Positions 46,988 to 57,279 of a stretch of 64,000 nt of DNA are shown here, piece after piece. Below the pieces are notes generated by a model that searched no databases, was not told where the DNA came from, and saw only the letters and a list, made by a program, of their open reading frames with translations. The stretch is taken from assembly GCF_000833575.1 (NCBI RefSeq), contig NZ_CP010827.1, positions 1,847,993-1,911,992 of the forward strand, given 5' to 3'. The stretch comes from Corynebacterium singulare (GTDB lineage: Bacteria; Actinomycetota; Actinomycetes; Mycobacteriales; Mycobacteriaceae). Made by a program: the position numbers and the translations under genes. Within the stretch, counting starts at the first letter, position 1, and each line of letters starts with the position of its first letter.

Positions 46988-47156
46988 ACTCGTCGTGCTT
47001 GCGGCGCAGTTTGAGAACCGTATCCGCTACGAAGAGGACAATGCCTACTCCTGCAGAGGCAAATAGCAGGTACAGTGACCAGTCGGCAGCCGTGAGGATG
47101 TAGTTCACGAACGCCACGAAAGCCACGAAGGCCAGCACCAACGCACCAATGAGCAT
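46986..47156 (-). CDS. Small two-helix membrane protein downstream of divIVA
   Basis: A 56-residue protein, MLIGALVLAFVAFVAFVNYI followed by a second helix (SLYLLFASAGVGIVLFVADT) and a basic tail (KLRRKHDE). ATG 47156 has AAAGGGGGA about 6 bases upstream; a longer frame to 47237 runs through the divIVA terminator and is rejected. A homologue lies in the decayed second block at 39500-39734. Its place between divIVA and ileS is conserved in corynebacteria by my recollection. Function unknown. Confidence 0.7.
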   Translation of the reverse strand: MLIGALVLAFVAFVAFVNYILTAADWSLYLLFASAGVGIVLFVADTVLKLRRKHDE

Positions 47157-47197
47157 GCCCGCTCCCCCTTTCCATGGCCGCCAGTATTCACGTGCAC

Positions 47198-47234
47198 ACA
47201 AAAAGAATAACGGCGCCCCCGGAAGGGACGCCGT
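47198..47234 (-). terminator. Intrinsic terminator of divIVA
   Basis: ACGGCG (47229-47234 complement) pairs with CGCCGT, with an inner CCC/GGG and one bulged base (47210-47234). On the minus strand the hairpin is followed by TTATTCTTTTTG, a good U tract. It begins 12 bp after the divIVA stop. Confidence 0.85.
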
Positions 47235-47245
47235 CAATTCAATGA

Positions 47246-48367
47246 TTAGTTGTTAGCCTTGCCAGCTTCACCGTTGGGTGCCGCGGTGCCGCGAGCCTCC
47301 AGCTCCTCGAGCTGGGACTCAAGCAGCGTCTTGAGGCGAGTGCGGTATTCGCGCTCGAAGGTGCGCAGCTCGGAGATACGCGCCTCGAGGGCGGTCTGCT
47401 GCTGCTTCACCGTGTTCATAACCTCGGTGTGCTTCTTCTCAGCGTCTGCCTGCAGAGCAGCTGCCTTCTCCTCTGCCTGGCGGATCTGAGCCTCAGCGCG
47501 GGAGGTGGCATCAGACTCAGTCTGCTTTGCCTTCGTTTCTGCGTCAGCAACCAGCTTCTTGGAGCGGGTGTCAGCCTCGTGGAGCTGAGCCTCGTAGCGC
47601 TTCTGGGCATCGGCAAGCTGGGCCTTGGAGTGAGAGTCAGCGTCAGCAAGCTGCTTCTCTGCTGCAGTGCGAGCTTCTGCCAGCATGGACTCGGAGTCTG
47701 CCTTGGCTTCGTTGGTGAGGCGGTCTGCCATTTCCTGAGCCAGGCCGAGCACGCGAGCAGCCTGCATGTGGGTATCCGGAGTAGCCAGGCCCTCACCGGA
47801 CTTGGCAGCACCAGCACCAGCAATACCGGCGGCAGCGGTGGAAGCGCCGGAGTTCTTCGCGGACTCCAGCTCCTTCTTGGTGTTCTCCAGCTCGCGCTTG
47901 GAAGCCTCGAGCTCGCGCTTTGCAGCAGCAGCCTCCTCGCGAGCGGCCTTGAGCTCAGCGGAGTTGTCCTGCTGCTGTGCGGCAGGGGCCTGGGCAGGCT
48001 GAGCCTGGGCGGCCTTTGCTTGCTCCTGAGCCTTCTTGGTTTCTTCCTTAGCCTTGGCAATCTCATTCTTGGAGTCAGCCAGCTTAGCCTCGTACTCAGC
48101 ACGAAGCTTGGACTCAACGTCCTTGCGCACGGCGGCCTCATCAACCTTGGTTGCAGCGGCGCCGGCGCCTGCAGCAGCGCCGCCCTTGGACTGAGACTTC
48201 AGGTCCTCAACCTGGGCCTGGAGCTCGTCGTTTTCATCCTGCAACTGAGCAAGAGCATCCTCAACAAGGTCGAGGAACTGATCGACCTCGTCCTCGTTGT
48301 AGCCACGCTTGCCAATTGGCGGCTTGCTGAAAGCGACGTTGTGTACATCAGCTGGTGACAGTGGCAT
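47246..48367 (-). CDS. divIVA: Polar growth and division coiled-coil protein DivIVA (Wag31)
   Basis: DivIVA marks the cell poles and organises apical wall synthesis in corynebacteria. The 373-residue protein has the conserved N-terminal membrane-curvature domain ([37 protein letters not shown]), then a coiled coil (about 35-75), an Ala/Gln-rich linker with a second coil (100-180), and a long C-terminal coiled coil (200-350) with the tail [23 protein letters not shown] 48367 has GGGGAAGAGAAG just before it. It has its own terminator and a 169-bp upstream region. A truncated copy lies at 39917-40597. Confidence 0.96.
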   Translation of the reverse strand: MPLSPADVHNVAFSKPPIGKRGYNEDEVDQFLDLVEDALAQLQDENDELQAQVEDLKSQSKGGAAAGAGAAATKVDEAAVRKDVESKLRAEYEAKLADSKNEIAKAKEETKKAQEQAKAAQAQPAQAPAAQQQDNSAELKAAREEAAAAKRELEASKRELENTKKELESAKNSGASTAAAGIAGAGAAKSGEGLATPDTHMQAARVLGLAQEMADRLTNEAKADSESMLAEARTAAEKQLADADSHSKAQLADAQKRYEAQLHEADTRSKKLVADAETKAKQTESDATSRAEAQIRQAEEKAAALQADAEKKHTEVMNTVKQQQTALEARISELRTFEREYRTRLKTLLESQLEELEARGTAAPNGEAGKANN

Positions 48368-48536
48368 TGACTTCTCTTCCCCTTACAAATCGGTCAAACC
48401 TCTAGTGGGTCCAGAGGCCGGGTACATATGCGGTTAATAATACGGATTGTGATAACTCATTGTATCCAAATCAACACATTATCTAACGCGGGCACTAGTC
48501 TCAACGTTAACCGGAGGGTTTAATACACCCGACCGG

Positions 48537-48848
48537 CTATACAGCCACCCCAGCAGCTCCAAAGAAGAACCACTTTATGAGCTTCGATAGGACCGCGAGC
48601 AGCAAAAAGAGCACGATGATCGACACATCCAGCGCGATACCTCCAAGCTGCAACGGCGGGATCACTTTGCGCAGCGCCTTGACTGGCGGATCAGTAATAA
48701 CAAAGAGCACTTCAGCCACCATCATGAACCACCGCGGAGGGTTGAACTGGCGCGAGAAAGACTGAATCATCTCGATGACGATGCGCGCGAGCAAAATCCA
48801 CGAATAGAGGCTCACCGCGACGAGGAGAATTGAACCTAAAGCATTCAC
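48537..48848 (-). CDS. yggT: YggT-family membrane protein
   Basis: A 103-residue membrane protein with two pairs of hydrophobic stretches and the signature NPPRWFMMVAEVLFVITDPP, then VKALRKVIPPLQLGG. I chose GTG 48848 (VNALGSILL) because the paralogue at 45145 starts at the matching GTG; a longer frame to GTG 48872 has no support. It stands between sepF and divIVA, the usual place in actinobacteria. Role in osmotic or division processes is suggested by context only. Confidence 0.9.
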   Translation of the reverse strand: MNALGSILLVAVSLYSWILLARIVIEMIQSFSRQFNPPRWFMMVAEVLFVITDPPVKALRKVIPPLQLGGIALDVSIIVLFLLLAVLSKLIKWFFFGAAGVAV

Positions 48849-48989
48849 AACGCCCGAGCCTATCGGAACCACCCCCGCGAGCGGTACTCCCCTGCCCGGC
48901 GCTTCGCCATAAAACGCCGAAAGCCACCGTTATCACCTTCTCCTGAAGCCAACACGGAGAAGCGGGATAACGGCGGCGGGCGAGATTCG

Positions 48990-49415
48990 TTAGCGCAGGT
49001 GTGCGGCGCGCTCCAGCTCCACTGTGGAGATGTCAGCACCCTTCGGCACGATCGCGAAGACCTTACGGCTGGTGTCAACACCCTTGGTGAGGTTCTTCAT
49101 GCGGCCCTCCAGCGCGAAGCACAGACCAGCTGCAAAGTCGACGAAGCGCTTGGCAGATCCGCGGTCAGCGTCGGTGAGCTCGAAGACAACGGCGTCTCCG
49201 TCGCGGAAAGGGCCACCGACCTTGGCGGCATCGTCGAAGGAAACGAGCGACAGGGCCACGATGGTGGGAACGAATTCCTCTTCCTGCTTCTCGTAGGACG
49301 GTGCCGTGTACGACGGAGCATTGTAGGTGCGCTCATCGGCGTAGTAGGCGTCGTCGGCGTCCATGTCCATCGGGCCTAGCCCGAAGAACTCCTTGGTCCT
49401 ATCAATCAGTGACAT
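48990..49415 (-). CDS. sepF: Cell division protein SepF
   Basis: SepF ties FtsZ to the membrane and is essential in corynebacteria, which lack FtsA. The 141-residue protein has the N-terminal amphipathic helix (MSLIDRTKEFFGLG), a flexible acidic linker to about residue 50, and the dimerising core (VPTIVALSLVSFDDAAKVGG, KRFVDFAAGLCFALEGRMKN, VFAIVPKGADIS). Its partner is the C-terminal peptide of FtsZ, encoded 1.5 kb upstream. A second, truncated copy lies at 45303-45629. Confidence 0.95.
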   Translation of the reverse strand: MSLIDRTKEFFGLGPMDMDADDAYYADERTYNAPSYTAPSYEKQEEEFVPTIVALSLVSFDDAAKVGGPFRDGDAVVFELTDADRGSAKRFVDFAAGLCFALEGRMKNLTKGVDTSRKVFAIVPKGADISTVELERAAHLR

Positions 49416-49483
49416 TCTGGGTCTCCCTCTGACCTAGTTTTCTGTGAGATTAGTGTCTTTGAAATGCGCTTTTGCGATGTCAC

Positions 49484-50188
49484 TTAAACTACTGGCCGTG
49501 GTCCCATAATTCCGGTTCCGACACGCACGATATCGGTTCCAGATTCAATTGCTGCCTGCATGTCTGCACTCATTCCAGCAGAAAGTTTCAGTGAGCGTCC
49601 AAGCTGCTCGGAGGTGTCCTCCACAAGCCCTTTGACCCGCGTGAAAACCTCGGCTGGCTCACTGTCTAACGGAGGGACAACCATGAAGCCTTGAAGGTCG
49701 AGATTCTCTAGCTCTTCCACAATCGTCACCAATCCTGAAACCTGTTCAAGAGGGCAGCCACCACGGGCGGTGTCGGCGTCGGCGGAGACCTGAATGAATA
49801 CCGGTAGGGTCCCCTTGCGCTGGCCACGCTCCTGGGCCAGGGCCACGCCGCGGTCGAGGGCGCGGGCGAGTTTCTCAGAATCCAGCGAATGCACGCTGTG
49901 TGCCCAGCGCGCAACATGATTGGCCTTCTTGGTCTGGATCTGACCGATCATGTGAAAATGCACGTCAGGCAGTTCTTCAGCCTTGGCTCTGGCCTCTTGC
50001 TCGCGGTTTTCCGCAACATCGGTGATGCCCAGCTGTGCAAGCAGAGCGATGTCCCCTGCGGGGTGGAATTTGGTGACGGGCAAAAGCTGCGGTGCCTCGC
50101 GCCCGGCCGCTTCGGAAAAACGCTGGATATCGGCACGGGTACGTTCGAGTCCAGCGCGAAGTTCGTCGAGTCGGTTCTGCTCAGTCAT
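49484..50188 (-). CDS. yggS: YggS-family pyridoxal phosphate homeostasis protein
   Basis: A single-barrel PLP-binding protein of 234 residues (PLPBP). The PLP lysine lies in LLPVTKFHPAGDI and the later blocks DVAENREQEARAK, HMIGQIQTKKANH, SLDSEKLARAL and LSAGMSADMQAAIESGTDIVRVG are all present. The protein keeps free PLP and amino acid pools balanced and has no enzyme activity of its own. It begins 4 bp after the pgeF stop and precedes sepF by 68 bp. Confidence 0.95.
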   Translation of the reverse strand: MTEQNRLDELRAGLERTRADIQRFSEAAGREAPQLLPVTKFHPAGDIALLAQLGITDVAENREQEARAKAEELPDVHFHMIGQIQTKKANHVARWAHSVHSLDSEKLARALDRGVALAQERGQRKGTLPVFIQVSADADTARGGCPLEQVSGLVTIVEELENLDLQGFMVVPPLDSEPAEVFTRVKGLVEDTSEQLGRSLKLSAGMSADMQAAIESGTDIVRVGTGIMGPRPVV

Positions 50189-50192
50189 GTCG

Positions 50193-50933
50193 TTATCCTT
50201 CCAGCCAAATCACGCCCGCTTGGCGTCCTGTGACGCCATCACGGCGATAAGAAAAGAATTCAGTATCCTCAATCGTGCAGCGCGGATCGGATTCAATAGC
50301 GGTTATCCCGAGTTCCATAAGCTGGCGCACGAGACCTGCACGAACGTCGATACCCCATGTTCCCTTCGTTGTGCGCGTGAGGGAACCGGGCAAGTGCTTC
50401 TCGACGTCCCTCGCCATCTCCTCCGGCACCTCATAATTCCGCCCCGCGGCGGCCGGCCCCATAAGCACCTGCATGGTCGACGGGGAGGCTCCGAGCTCCA
50501 TCATGGTGTTGACGGTATTTCGGACAATGCCGTTGCGTGCGCCTAGGCGCCCGGCGTGGGCGGCTCCGATGACGCCTGAGGGGACGTCGACAAGCAGCAC
50601 CGGTGTGCAATCAGCGACGAGAACTCCGAGGCCGAGACGTTTCTCCGTGGTAACCAGTGCGTCTGTCGCTTCTACCGGGGTGTTCACGCCGCGGCACTCT
50701 GCACCTACACGGGTGACTGTGTTGGTGTGCAACTGCTCCATCCAGACAATGTCCTCAAGACCAGTGGCCCGCAGGAGACGCGCTCGGTTCGCGGCGACGG
50801 CGTCAGGGTCATCGCCGACGTGATCCCCAAGGTTGAAAGAGTCATACGGAGATGACGATGCCCCGCCGGCACGGCTGGTAAATACCATGCGGACGGGGCG
50901 CTTCGATGGGTGTGCTTCCTCGTTTACTGGCAT
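50193..50933 (-). CDS. pgeF: Peptidoglycan editing factor PgeF (YfiH, DUF152 laccase-like)
   Basis: A 246-residue protein of the multicopper-polyphenol-oxidase-like DUF152 family. The zinc/copper site is visible as MEQLHTNTV, VLVADCTPVLL and IGAAHAGRLG (His, Cys, His). E. coli YfiH removes wrongly added L-Ser-containing UDP-MurNAc precursors, which fits a place in the dcw cluster. It lies 24 bp after ftsZ on the same strand and 4 bp before yggS. Confidence 0.9.
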   Translation of the reverse strand: MPVNEEAHPSKRPVRMVFTSRAGGASSSPYDSFNLGDHVGDDPDAVAANRARLLRATGLEDIVWMEQLHTNTVTRVGAECRGVNTPVEATDALVTTEKRLGLGVLVADCTPVLLVDVPSGVIGAAHAGRLGARNGIVRNTVNTMMELGASPSTMQVLMGPAAAGRNYEVPEEMARDVEKHLPGSLTRTTKGTWGIDVRAGLVRQLMELGITAIESDPRCTIEDTEFFSYRRDGVTGRQAGVIWLEG

Positions 50934-50957
50934 GCACTCCAGAGTAGCGGGCTGCGA

Positions 50958-52313
50958 CTAGCGCATGAAGGAGGGCACGTCGAGATCGTCATCGCCGTCA
51001 TCGTCGAAACCGCGGGAGCGGCGCTCATCCGGACGGGAGAGGCGGTAGTCGTCACGGCCCTCACGCTCCTCGCGGCGGAAACGGTCAGAGCTGGTGAACA
51101 GGCCACTGGACGGAGCCGGCTCGGATGGCTGTTCGCGCTCGTAGGAATGGCGCGGTGCGTACTCCTCACGTTCGATGCGCTCCGCTCGCGGAGCCTCAGC
51201 GCGCTGCGGCTCGGAACGGGTGTACTCCTCGCGTGGGGCTTCGGCACGGGAAGCAGCGGGAGTCTCCTGCTGTGCCTCGCCGCGGTTCTCAAAGAGGGAA
51301 CCCGGGCGAGCAGCCGGGGTAGCCTGCTGGCCGTGGCCGGTGTGCGCAGGCTGCGTCGTCATGTTGGCCTGGGCATCAAAGCCGGTGGCAATGATGGTGA
51401 CACGGACCTCGTCGCCAAGGTTGTCATCAATGATGGTGCCGAAGATGATGTTCGCGTCCTCGTCGGCGCGCTCCTCAACCATGGACGCAGCGGCGTTGAC
51501 CTCGTGGAGGCCCAAGTCGGAACCTCCAGCGATGGAGAGCAGCACGCCTTTGGCGCCTTCCATAGTGGATTCCAGAAGCGGAGAGTTAATGGCCTGTTCG
51601 GCGGCGTTAAGCGCGCGGTTATCTCCGCGGGCAAAGCCGATGCCCATGAGAGCAGAGCCGGCATCCGACATGACGGAGCGCACGTCCGCAAAGTCGACGT
51701 TGATCATGCCCGGGATGGTGATGAGGTTGGTAATACCCTGAACACCGTTGTGGAGAACCTCATCGGCAGCGCGGAAGGCCTCGACGATGGACAGCTCCTC
51801 ACCACCGAGCTGCATGAGGCGATCGTTCGGGATAACGATGAGGGTATCGCAAACCTCGCGAAGCTCCTCGATGCCGGCCATCGCCTGACGGGTGCGGCGA
51901 GCGCCTTCGAACTTAAACGGACGGGTAACAACGCCGACGGTGAGGGCACCCATTTTTTTCGCGATGGACGCGACGACCGGAGCGGCACCGGTGCCGGTGC
52001 CGCCACCCTCGCCGGCGGTGACGAAGACCATGTCGGATCCCTGAAGAGCATCCTCAATCTCGGTCTTGTGATCCTCGGCCGAGGTCTTGCCTACCTCAGG
52101 GTTAGCGCCTGCACCGAGGCCGCGGGTGGCCTCGCGGCCGATGTCGAGCTTAGTGTCCGCGTCGGAGAAAATCAGCGCCTGGGAGTCGGTATTGATGGCG
52201 ACAAACTGGACTCCCTTGAGCCCTTCTTCGATCATGCGGTTGACAGCGTTGACACCGCCGCCGCCGACGCCGACGACTTTGATGTCCGCGAGGTTGTTGC
52301 TAGATGAGATCAT
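50958..52313 (-). CDS. ftsZ: Cell division GTPase FtsZ
   Basis: FtsZ polymerises into the division ring. The 451-residue protein has the GTP-binding loops [33 protein letters not shown] (tubulin signature) and the synergy-loop residues [20 protein letters not shown]. The region from about 320 to 435 is a long Arg/Glu/Ser/Pro-rich linker. The last residues, [10 protein letters not shown], are the conserved tail bound by SepF. ATG 52313 lies 16 bases from the nearest AAAGG, a wide spacing. A 207-bp upstream region separates it from ftsQ. Confidence 0.97.
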   Translation of the reverse strand: MISSSNNLADIKVVGVGGGGVNAVNRMIEEGLKGVQFVAINTDSQALIFSDADTKLDIGREATRGLGAGANPEVGKTSAEDHKTEIEDALQGSDMVFVTAGEGGGTGTGAAPVVASIAKKMGALTVGVVTRPFKFEGARRTRQAMAGIEELREVCDTLIVIPNDRLMQLGGEELSIVEAFRAADEVLHNGVQGITNLITIPGMINVDFADVRSVMSDAGSALMGIGFARGDNRALNAAEQAINSPLLESTMEGAKGVLLSIAGGSDLGLHEVNAAASMVEERADEDANIIFGTIIDDNLGDEVRVTIIATGFDAQANMTTQPAHTGHGQQATPAARPGSLFENRGEAQQETPAASRAEAPREEYTRSEPQRAEAPRAERIEREEYAPRHSYEREQPSEPAPSSGLFTSSDRFRREEREGRDDYRLSRPDERRSRGFDDDGDDDLDVPSFMR

Positions 52314-52520
52314 ACGAGGGTCTCTTGCCTTTCGAATAAGGGTTTATATGTAAACGAGGAGGCGCCCCTAACCGTGAGAGGCGGTTACATCCATCTTTAA
52401 CGACAAGACGGTTATTTGGGCGCACATTTTTCCGCGTGTCGGTACCCTCAACCTCTACTTTAGGGTTGCTGACGTGCGGTTTTATTAACAGGCGCCCCAC
52501 CCGTCCCACCGGCGACGGGC
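52314..52520 (-). promoter_or_regulatory. ftsZ upstream region
   Basis: The only gap above 200 bp inside the dcw cluster. On the minus strand it holds a TATAAA at 52348-52343 (about 30 bases before the ATG, after TACA), a plausible -10 for a short-leader transcript, and an ACCCT/AGGGT inverted pair near 52465-52440. ftsZ in corynebacteria is known to have its own promoters. The assignment of this box is tentative. Confidence 0.4.
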
Positions 52521-53180
52521 TTAGCGTCGAGTCACCAACGCTGGATTAGAAATATTCCAGGATTCGCCCTCCAACTGGAGCACATCCTCGAACGCAATGG
52601 CCTTGTTCGCATTGTCCTCGGCAGCGCCCCAAAAGACAGTTTTGCCATCATCAGTGACGAAGGTGAGCGAATACGTGTCTTTAATCTCGAGGGTTTTTAC
52701 CTTCGCGCGCACGTCAGCCGGAAGCGCTGACATCGCTTCAACGGCGGCCTGCATTTCCGGGGAGCCCGATTCCGTATGCCCAGTGAGTTCGATGGCCTCG
52801 GCCGGCGGGGTGTCCTCAACAAATTCCTTGCCCTTATCATCCACGAGCACAGTTCGGCCGCCATCCTTGACGTAGGCCACGGCTTCGTGCTCGACGACGT
52901 TCACGTGCACCGTGAACGGGAACGCGCGCGATACCGTCGCAGACTCTATCCACGGCAACGAGGCCACTCCATGCGCCGCCTGGCGGGCGTCCAACCGCAC
53001 CAAGTTCGAGCCGGTAGCCACGCCACTCGCCTGCTCAACCTCCTCTGCAGTCACGTGTTCGGTTCCCTCCACCTCAAAGGACTTCACAGTGAGAATGGGA
53101 AACAGCCATACTGCGGCCACCGCCACAAGTGCCACGAGGAAGACCACACCGACGGCAAGTACCCCTGACTTTTTAGACAT
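52521..53180 (-). CDS. ftsQ: Cell division protein FtsQ
   Basis: A 219-residue bitopic divisome protein. A short cytoplasmic start is followed by one membrane helix (about residues 7-28), a POTRA domain ([22 protein letters not shown], about 30-100) and the FtsQ beta domain ([20 protein letters not shown] onward). It recruits FtsB/FtsL in the septum. It overlaps the murC stop by 8 bp, so translation is coupled. Confidence 0.93.
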   Translation of the reverse strand: MSKKSGVLAVGVVFLVALVAVAAVWLFPILTVKSFEVEGTEHVTAEEVEQASGVATGSNLVRLDARQAAHGVASLPWIESATVSRAFPFTVHVNVVEHEAVAYVKDGGRTVLVDDKGKEFVEDTPPAEAIELTGHTESGSPEMQAAVEAMSALPADVRAKVKTLEIKDTYSLTFVTDDGKTVFWGAAEDNANKAIAFEDVLQLEGESWNISNPALVTRR

Positions 53181-54663
53181 CCTGGCCCTTTACCGCCGAC
53201 GACGCTTCTTCGACATCTCCACGCTGCTCCAGCTCAGTGAGAATTTCCCCCGCCACGTAGGTGATGGTTCCAGCACCAATCGTGAGCACCACATCGCCGG
53301 GCTGCGCCAAAAAAATGACGTCGCCTGCGGCCTCAGAAAAGTCCGGCTCAAAGATAACCGGCATGTCCTCCGGCATCTTGTCAGTGATGATGCGGGAGGT
53401 GATTCCCTCAACTGGCTGTTCGCGGGCACCGTAGATGTCGAGGACCACGGCGGCGTCGGCAAGCGCGAGGGCGTCCGCAAACTCCGCGTCAAATTCCATC
53501 GTGCGGGAGTATAGGTGTGGTTGGAAACAGGCGATGACGCGAGCGCCCTCGCCCTCTGCATCCACCTTGGAACGCGCAGCAGTGAGCACCGCACCGACCT
53601 CGGTCGGATGATGCGCGTAGTCGTCAAAGACACGAATCCCTTGCTGCGAGCCGCGGTACTCAAAACGGCGGCGAACACCTGTGAAGTCTGTCAGGCCCTC
53701 AGCCAGCTCTGCTGGATCACCACCCGCCAGCGCACCAGCCAGCAGCGCAGCGGCAGAATTGAGCACCATGTGGTGACCAGGAACGTGGAGGTCGTAGGAG
53801 AGTTCTTGCGAGGGGACGCCGGGAAGCGCCAAGCGCACACGCACGTGCGCACCCGCCGCCGACACAGACTCTTCCACTATCTCAACACCACATGGCAGCG
53901 AAGATTCAGTGCGCGCGCCGTAGCCCAACACCTGGATTCCGCGCTCAACCGCGCGCTCACCGGTGGCCACGGCCTGTTCATCTTCAAGGCACACCACGAG
54001 GTAGCCGCCGTCCACGATGCGATCGGCGAAGTCATCAAAAACCTGGTAGTAGCTCTCCGCCGTACGGAAATAGTCCAGGTGGTCGGGCTCGATATTGGTA
54101 ATCACGGCCACGGTCGGGCTATAGCGCAGCAGTGAGGCATCGGATTCGTCCGCCTCCGCAACGAAGGCATCACCGGTACCGCCATGCGCGTTAGTGCCCG
54201 CACGGTTGAGCTGTCCACCGATGGCGAAAGACGGGTCCATGCCCGCGTGCTGCATCGCGTTGACCGCCATCGACGTCGTGGAGGTCTTGCCATGCGTGCC
54301 GGCGAGCAGCACCTGGCGGTGGCCCGCCATGAGCTCCGCAAGCAAATCAGAGCGACGGATCACCGGAATTCCTGCCGCACGGGCAGCAGCCAGTTCAGGG
54401 TTATCCTGCGGAATCGCCGCAAATGAGGTCACCACCACCGTGGGTTTCTCGCCGGCCAGCTCGAGGTTCTCCGCCTTGTGCCCGATGGCAATCGTGGCAC
54501 CCATGGTGCGCAGCACCTCCACGGCGGTGGACTTCTTAACATCCGAGCCCGTCACCACCGCACCGCGGGTAACAAGAATGCGCGCCAAACCGGACATACC
54601 GGAGCCGCCAATACCCACGAGGTGAACACGGGACAGGTCAGTGGTAGCAGGAGTTGCAGTCAT
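53173..54663 (-). CDS. murC: UDP-N-acetylmuramate-L-alanine ligase MurC
   Basis: Adds L-alanine to UDP-MurNAc with ATP. The 496-residue protein has the N-terminal Rossmann motif [16 protein letters not shown], the ATP loop [14 protein letters not shown], and the ligase C-terminal block [11 protein letters not shown]. The chosen ATG 54663 places the HLVGIGG motif at residue 13; the longer frame to 54723 runs into the 37-bp gap before murG and has no ribosome site. Next gene upstream is murG, downstream ftsQ (8-bp overlap). Confidence 0.96.
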   Translation of the reverse strand: MTATPATTDLSRVHLVGIGGSGMSGLARILVTRGAVVTGSDVKKSTAVEVLRTMGATIAIGHKAENLELAGEKPTVVVTSFAAIPQDNPELAAARAAGIPVIRRSDLLAELMAGHRQVLLAGTHGKTSTTSMAVNAMQHAGMDPSFAIGGQLNRAGTNAHGGTGDAFVAEADESDASLLRYSPTVAVITNIEPDHLDYFRTAESYYQVFDDFADRIVDGGYLVVCLEDEQAVATGERAVERGIQVLGYGARTESSLPCGVEIVEESVSAAGAHVRVRLALPGVPSQELSYDLHVPGHHMVLNSAAALLAGALAGGDPAELAEGLTDFTGVRRRFEYRGSQQGIRVFDDYAHHPTEVGAVLTAARSKVDAEGEGARVIACFQPHLYSRTMEFDAEFADALALADAAVVLDIYGAREQPVEGITSRIITDKMPEDMPVIFEPDFSEAAGDVIFLAQPGDVVLTIGAGTITYVAGEILTELEQRGDVEEASSAVKGQDV

Positions 54664-54700
54664 GGTGGAAAATCCTTCGTTTGAGGGGAAAGAGATAGGC

Positions 54701-55774
54701 CTAGCCGCGCACGCTCGACGCAATACGGTCCGCGATCACAGCGGCAACATCACCAGCCGTGCTGGCGTTAGCTGCCGCTCGCATCGATGCCAAGGTAGCA
54801 GGATTGCCAAGAATAGCTCGCACCTCATCGATGAGGCGCTCAGGGGTTAGTTCGGCGTCCGGAATCTGAACAGCTGCACCAGCCTCTACGAGCGTGCGAG
54901 AATTGAGTGCCTGCTCGCCGTTACCGTGTGGGAGCGGAACATACACGGCTGGCAGACCTGCCGCGGATACTTCGGCGACAGTCATCGCACCCGAGCGGCA
55001 CACCATGAGGTCAGCCACGGCCAGCGCGCCCGCCATGTCATCGATGTACGGTACCGCTACGTAGTTCTCACGCTCTGCTGGCTTTTCGTTCTTTTTGCCA
55101 TAGGCATGGAGCACCTGGAAATCCTGCGTGAGATTCTCGATCGCCCCGGCCACAGCCCGGTTAATGCTCACCGCCCCCTGCGAGCCTCCTGTCACCACGA
55201 TCGTGGGACGGTCATCCCCCAGGTTCCAGTTCGTGCGCGCGGCCATGGCCGCGGAACCATCCGGATCCTCCCCAAGTCCTGGGCGCACTGGGATGCCGAG
55301 AACCTCACCAGGCATACCGGAGCCATCCTGGGCGTTGAAACCAGTTCCGCCGAGACGCACTCCCAGCTTGTTAGCCATGCCGGCCAACGCGTTAGTCTCT
55401 AGAACAAAAAAGGGAATGCCTAAGGACTTTGCTGCGAGATAGGCTGGGGCGGCGACATAGCCGCCGGTGCCGAAGACGGCGTCGGCAGCAACGTCCTTGA
55501 GCACCGCGCGAGTCTCCCGTACGGACTTCGCAACGCGCCACGGCAGTTTGGCCGCGTCAGCATTAATCTTGCGCGGCACCGGCACTGGGGTAATCATGCG
55601 CAAGTCAACACCGCGCGCCGGAACAATGTCCCCTTCCAGACCACGCGGGGTCCCCAAAGCAGTCACCCGCGCGCCGTGGCGCTGGCGTAACTCCTCCCCC
55701 ACTGCGAGCGCTGGTTCAATGTGTCCGGCAGTGCCGCCACCTGCGATGACGACGGAAATTGGCGTGGCATTCAT
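54701..55774 (-). CDS. murG: UDP-GlcNAc transferase MurG
   Basis: Transfers GlcNAc to lipid I, forming lipid II, at the inner face of the membrane. The 357-residue GT28 protein has the loops [36 protein letters not shown] and [15 protein letters not shown], and the nucleotide-binding block [20 protein letters not shown] followed by [13 protein letters not shown]. It lies 29 bp after the ftsW stop. Confidence 0.96.
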   Translation of the reverse strand: MNATPISVVIAGGGTAGHIEPALAVGEELRQRHGARVTALGTPRGLEGDIVPARGVDLRMITPVPVPRKINADAAKLPWRVAKSVRETRAVLKDVAADAVFGTGGYVAAPAYLAAKSLGIPFFVLETNALAGMANKLGVRLGGTGFNAQDGSGMPGEVLGIPVRPGLGEDPDGSAAMAARTNWNLGDDRPTIVVTGGSQGAVSINRAVAGAIENLTQDFQVLHAYGKKNEKPAERENYVAVPYIDDMAGALAVADLMVCRSGAMTVAEVSAAGLPAVYVPLPHGNGEQALNSRTLVEAGAAVQIPDAELTPERLIDEVRAILGNPATLASMRAAANASTAGDVAAVIADRIASSVRG

Positions 55775-55803
55775 GCACTACAGGCTACCAGCGCCGCCCG
55801 CGG

Positions 55804-57264
55804 CTACCGGCGCTCGCCGCGCCGACGCTCCCGAGGCGCCTCCTGCCGTGGGACGCGCCGGCCTGTCACCGCACGGCCGAAGCGCTCCTCGCGGCTGCGC
55901 TCTGTTTGGCGCTGAGGCCGCGGGCGTTGGCCACGCTGACCGCGCTGGCCACGTGGCCCCTCCGCGCGCTCACGATCCGCTCGGTGCGCGCCACCTCGAC
56001 GCTCATTCGGCGGGGTCGGCTCCGGGATAAGGAAAATGCGGTCAAAGAGTGGGCGACCAAAGTTCTGCATGGCGGATACCTGCATCGGTTCGTGACGGGC
56101 CACGTTGCACAGCAGGCCCATTGAACCGATAGTAATGATTGCCGCGGTACCACCAGCAGAAATCATCGGCAGCTGAATACCCGTCACCGGCAACACGCCA
56201 ATGACATAGCCGATGTTGATGAAGGCCTGCACCACCACGCCGACGGACAGCGTCGCGGCAAGCAAAGACTGGAACTGGTCTTGGGCCCGCTTGGCGGTGC
56301 GCAGGCCAAAGTAGCCGAGGACCGCGAAGAGGCCGATCACCAGTGCACCGCCCCACAAGCCGAGTTCCTCACCGATAATGGCGAAGACAAAGTCATTCTT
56401 AGCCTCCGGCAGGTAGAACCACTTGGCGCGGGATTGACCAAGGCCGACGCCCCAAAAGCCGCCGTCGGCAAGCGATAGGAAGCCCTGATACGCCTGGAAA
56501 CCTGTGCCTTGCGTGTCTTCAATGTTGCCGCGCAGGGCGTCAAAGTAGGTGTGGAAGCGGTGGGACCGGAAACCACCAGCCAGAAAAACAGTGGCCATTC
56601 CGATGACGCCGAAGACACCCACAACGGTGGGCACGCGCCAATCCACACCTGCGAAGATGAGGGTAAAGACCACGACGAGGGCGAGGGATACGCCCATGCC
56701 CAAGTCACCCTGCGCCACAATGAGCACGAACATGATGCCCGAAATAATGGAGTACATCATGAAAGGATCGGTCAGGCGCATTGAGCGATGCGTTTTATCC
56801 GCAAGCGCGGAGGCACCATACAAGCCCACAGCGACGCGGGCGAACTCGGAAGGCTGGAAGGCGACACCACCCGGCAGCATAATCCACGACTGCGAGCCAA
56901 CCTGCGAGCGGCCGGTACCAATACCGGGGATAAGCACAAGGATGAGCAATACAATCGCAAGCCCAAGGAACCACGGCACTAAAGCTCGCAGCGTGCGCGG
57001 CGATATACGCAGTCCGATCCAGAAAGCCACCAGGCCTGCAAGCACTAGGATGCATTGGCGCAGGGCGGCTGACCACGGGCTATCGCTCTCAGAAAGCGAG
57101 GTGGCCATGGACGAGGAAAAGGCCATGAGCACGCCAATGCCGATGAGCGAGAAAATGGCGATGCGTAGCATCTGATAATCCAGCCCGGGGAAGGCACGGA
57201 CGCGCTCGCGGATATCGCGCGCGCGATGGCCCAGCGTGCGGGGTGGCTTCTGGGTAGTGGTCAC
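55804..57264 (-). CDS. ftsW: Septal peptidoglycan polymerase FtsW (SEDS family)
   Basis: Polymerises lipid II at the septum with FtsI. The 486-residue protein has about ten membrane helices. SEDS signatures are QPSEFARVAVGLYG, the loop GTGFQAYQGFLSLADGGFWG with GLGQSRAKWFYLPEAKNDF, and the late IGYVIGVLPVTGIQLPMIS-type helix. The last 70 residues form an Arg-rich cytoplasmic tail (ERAEGPRGQRGQRGQRPRPQ), longer and more basic than usual. It starts at GTG 57264, 15 bp after murD. Confidence 0.93.
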   Translation of the reverse strand: MTTTQKPPRTLGHRARDIRERVRAFPGLDYQMLRIAIFSLIGIGVLMAFSSSMATSLSESDSPWSAALRQCILVLAGLVAFWIGLRISPRTLRALVPWFLGLAIVLLILVLIPGIGTGRSQVGSQSWIMLPGGVAFQPSEFARVAVGLYGASALADKTHRSMRLTDPFMMYSIISGIMFVLIVAQGDLGMGVSLALVVVFTLIFAGVDWRVPTVVGVFGVIGMATVFLAGGFRSHRFHTYFDALRGNIEDTQGTGFQAYQGFLSLADGGFWGVGLGQSRAKWFYLPEAKNDFVFAIIGEELGLWGGALVIGLFAVLGYFGLRTAKRAQDQFQSLLAATLSVGVVVQAFINIGYVIGVLPVTGIQLPMISAGGTAAIITIGSMGLLCNVARHEPMQVSAMQNFGRPLFDRIFLIPEPTPPNERRGGAHRADRERAEGPRGQRGQRGQRPRPQRQTERSREERFGRAVTGRRVPRQEAPRERRRGERR

Positions 57265-57279
57265 GGCGAGTGCTCCTGT

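Noticed and set aside
47429..48358. 309-codon plus-strand frame rich in Leu and Ser
   Set aside because: Antisense shadow of the DivIVA coiled coil.
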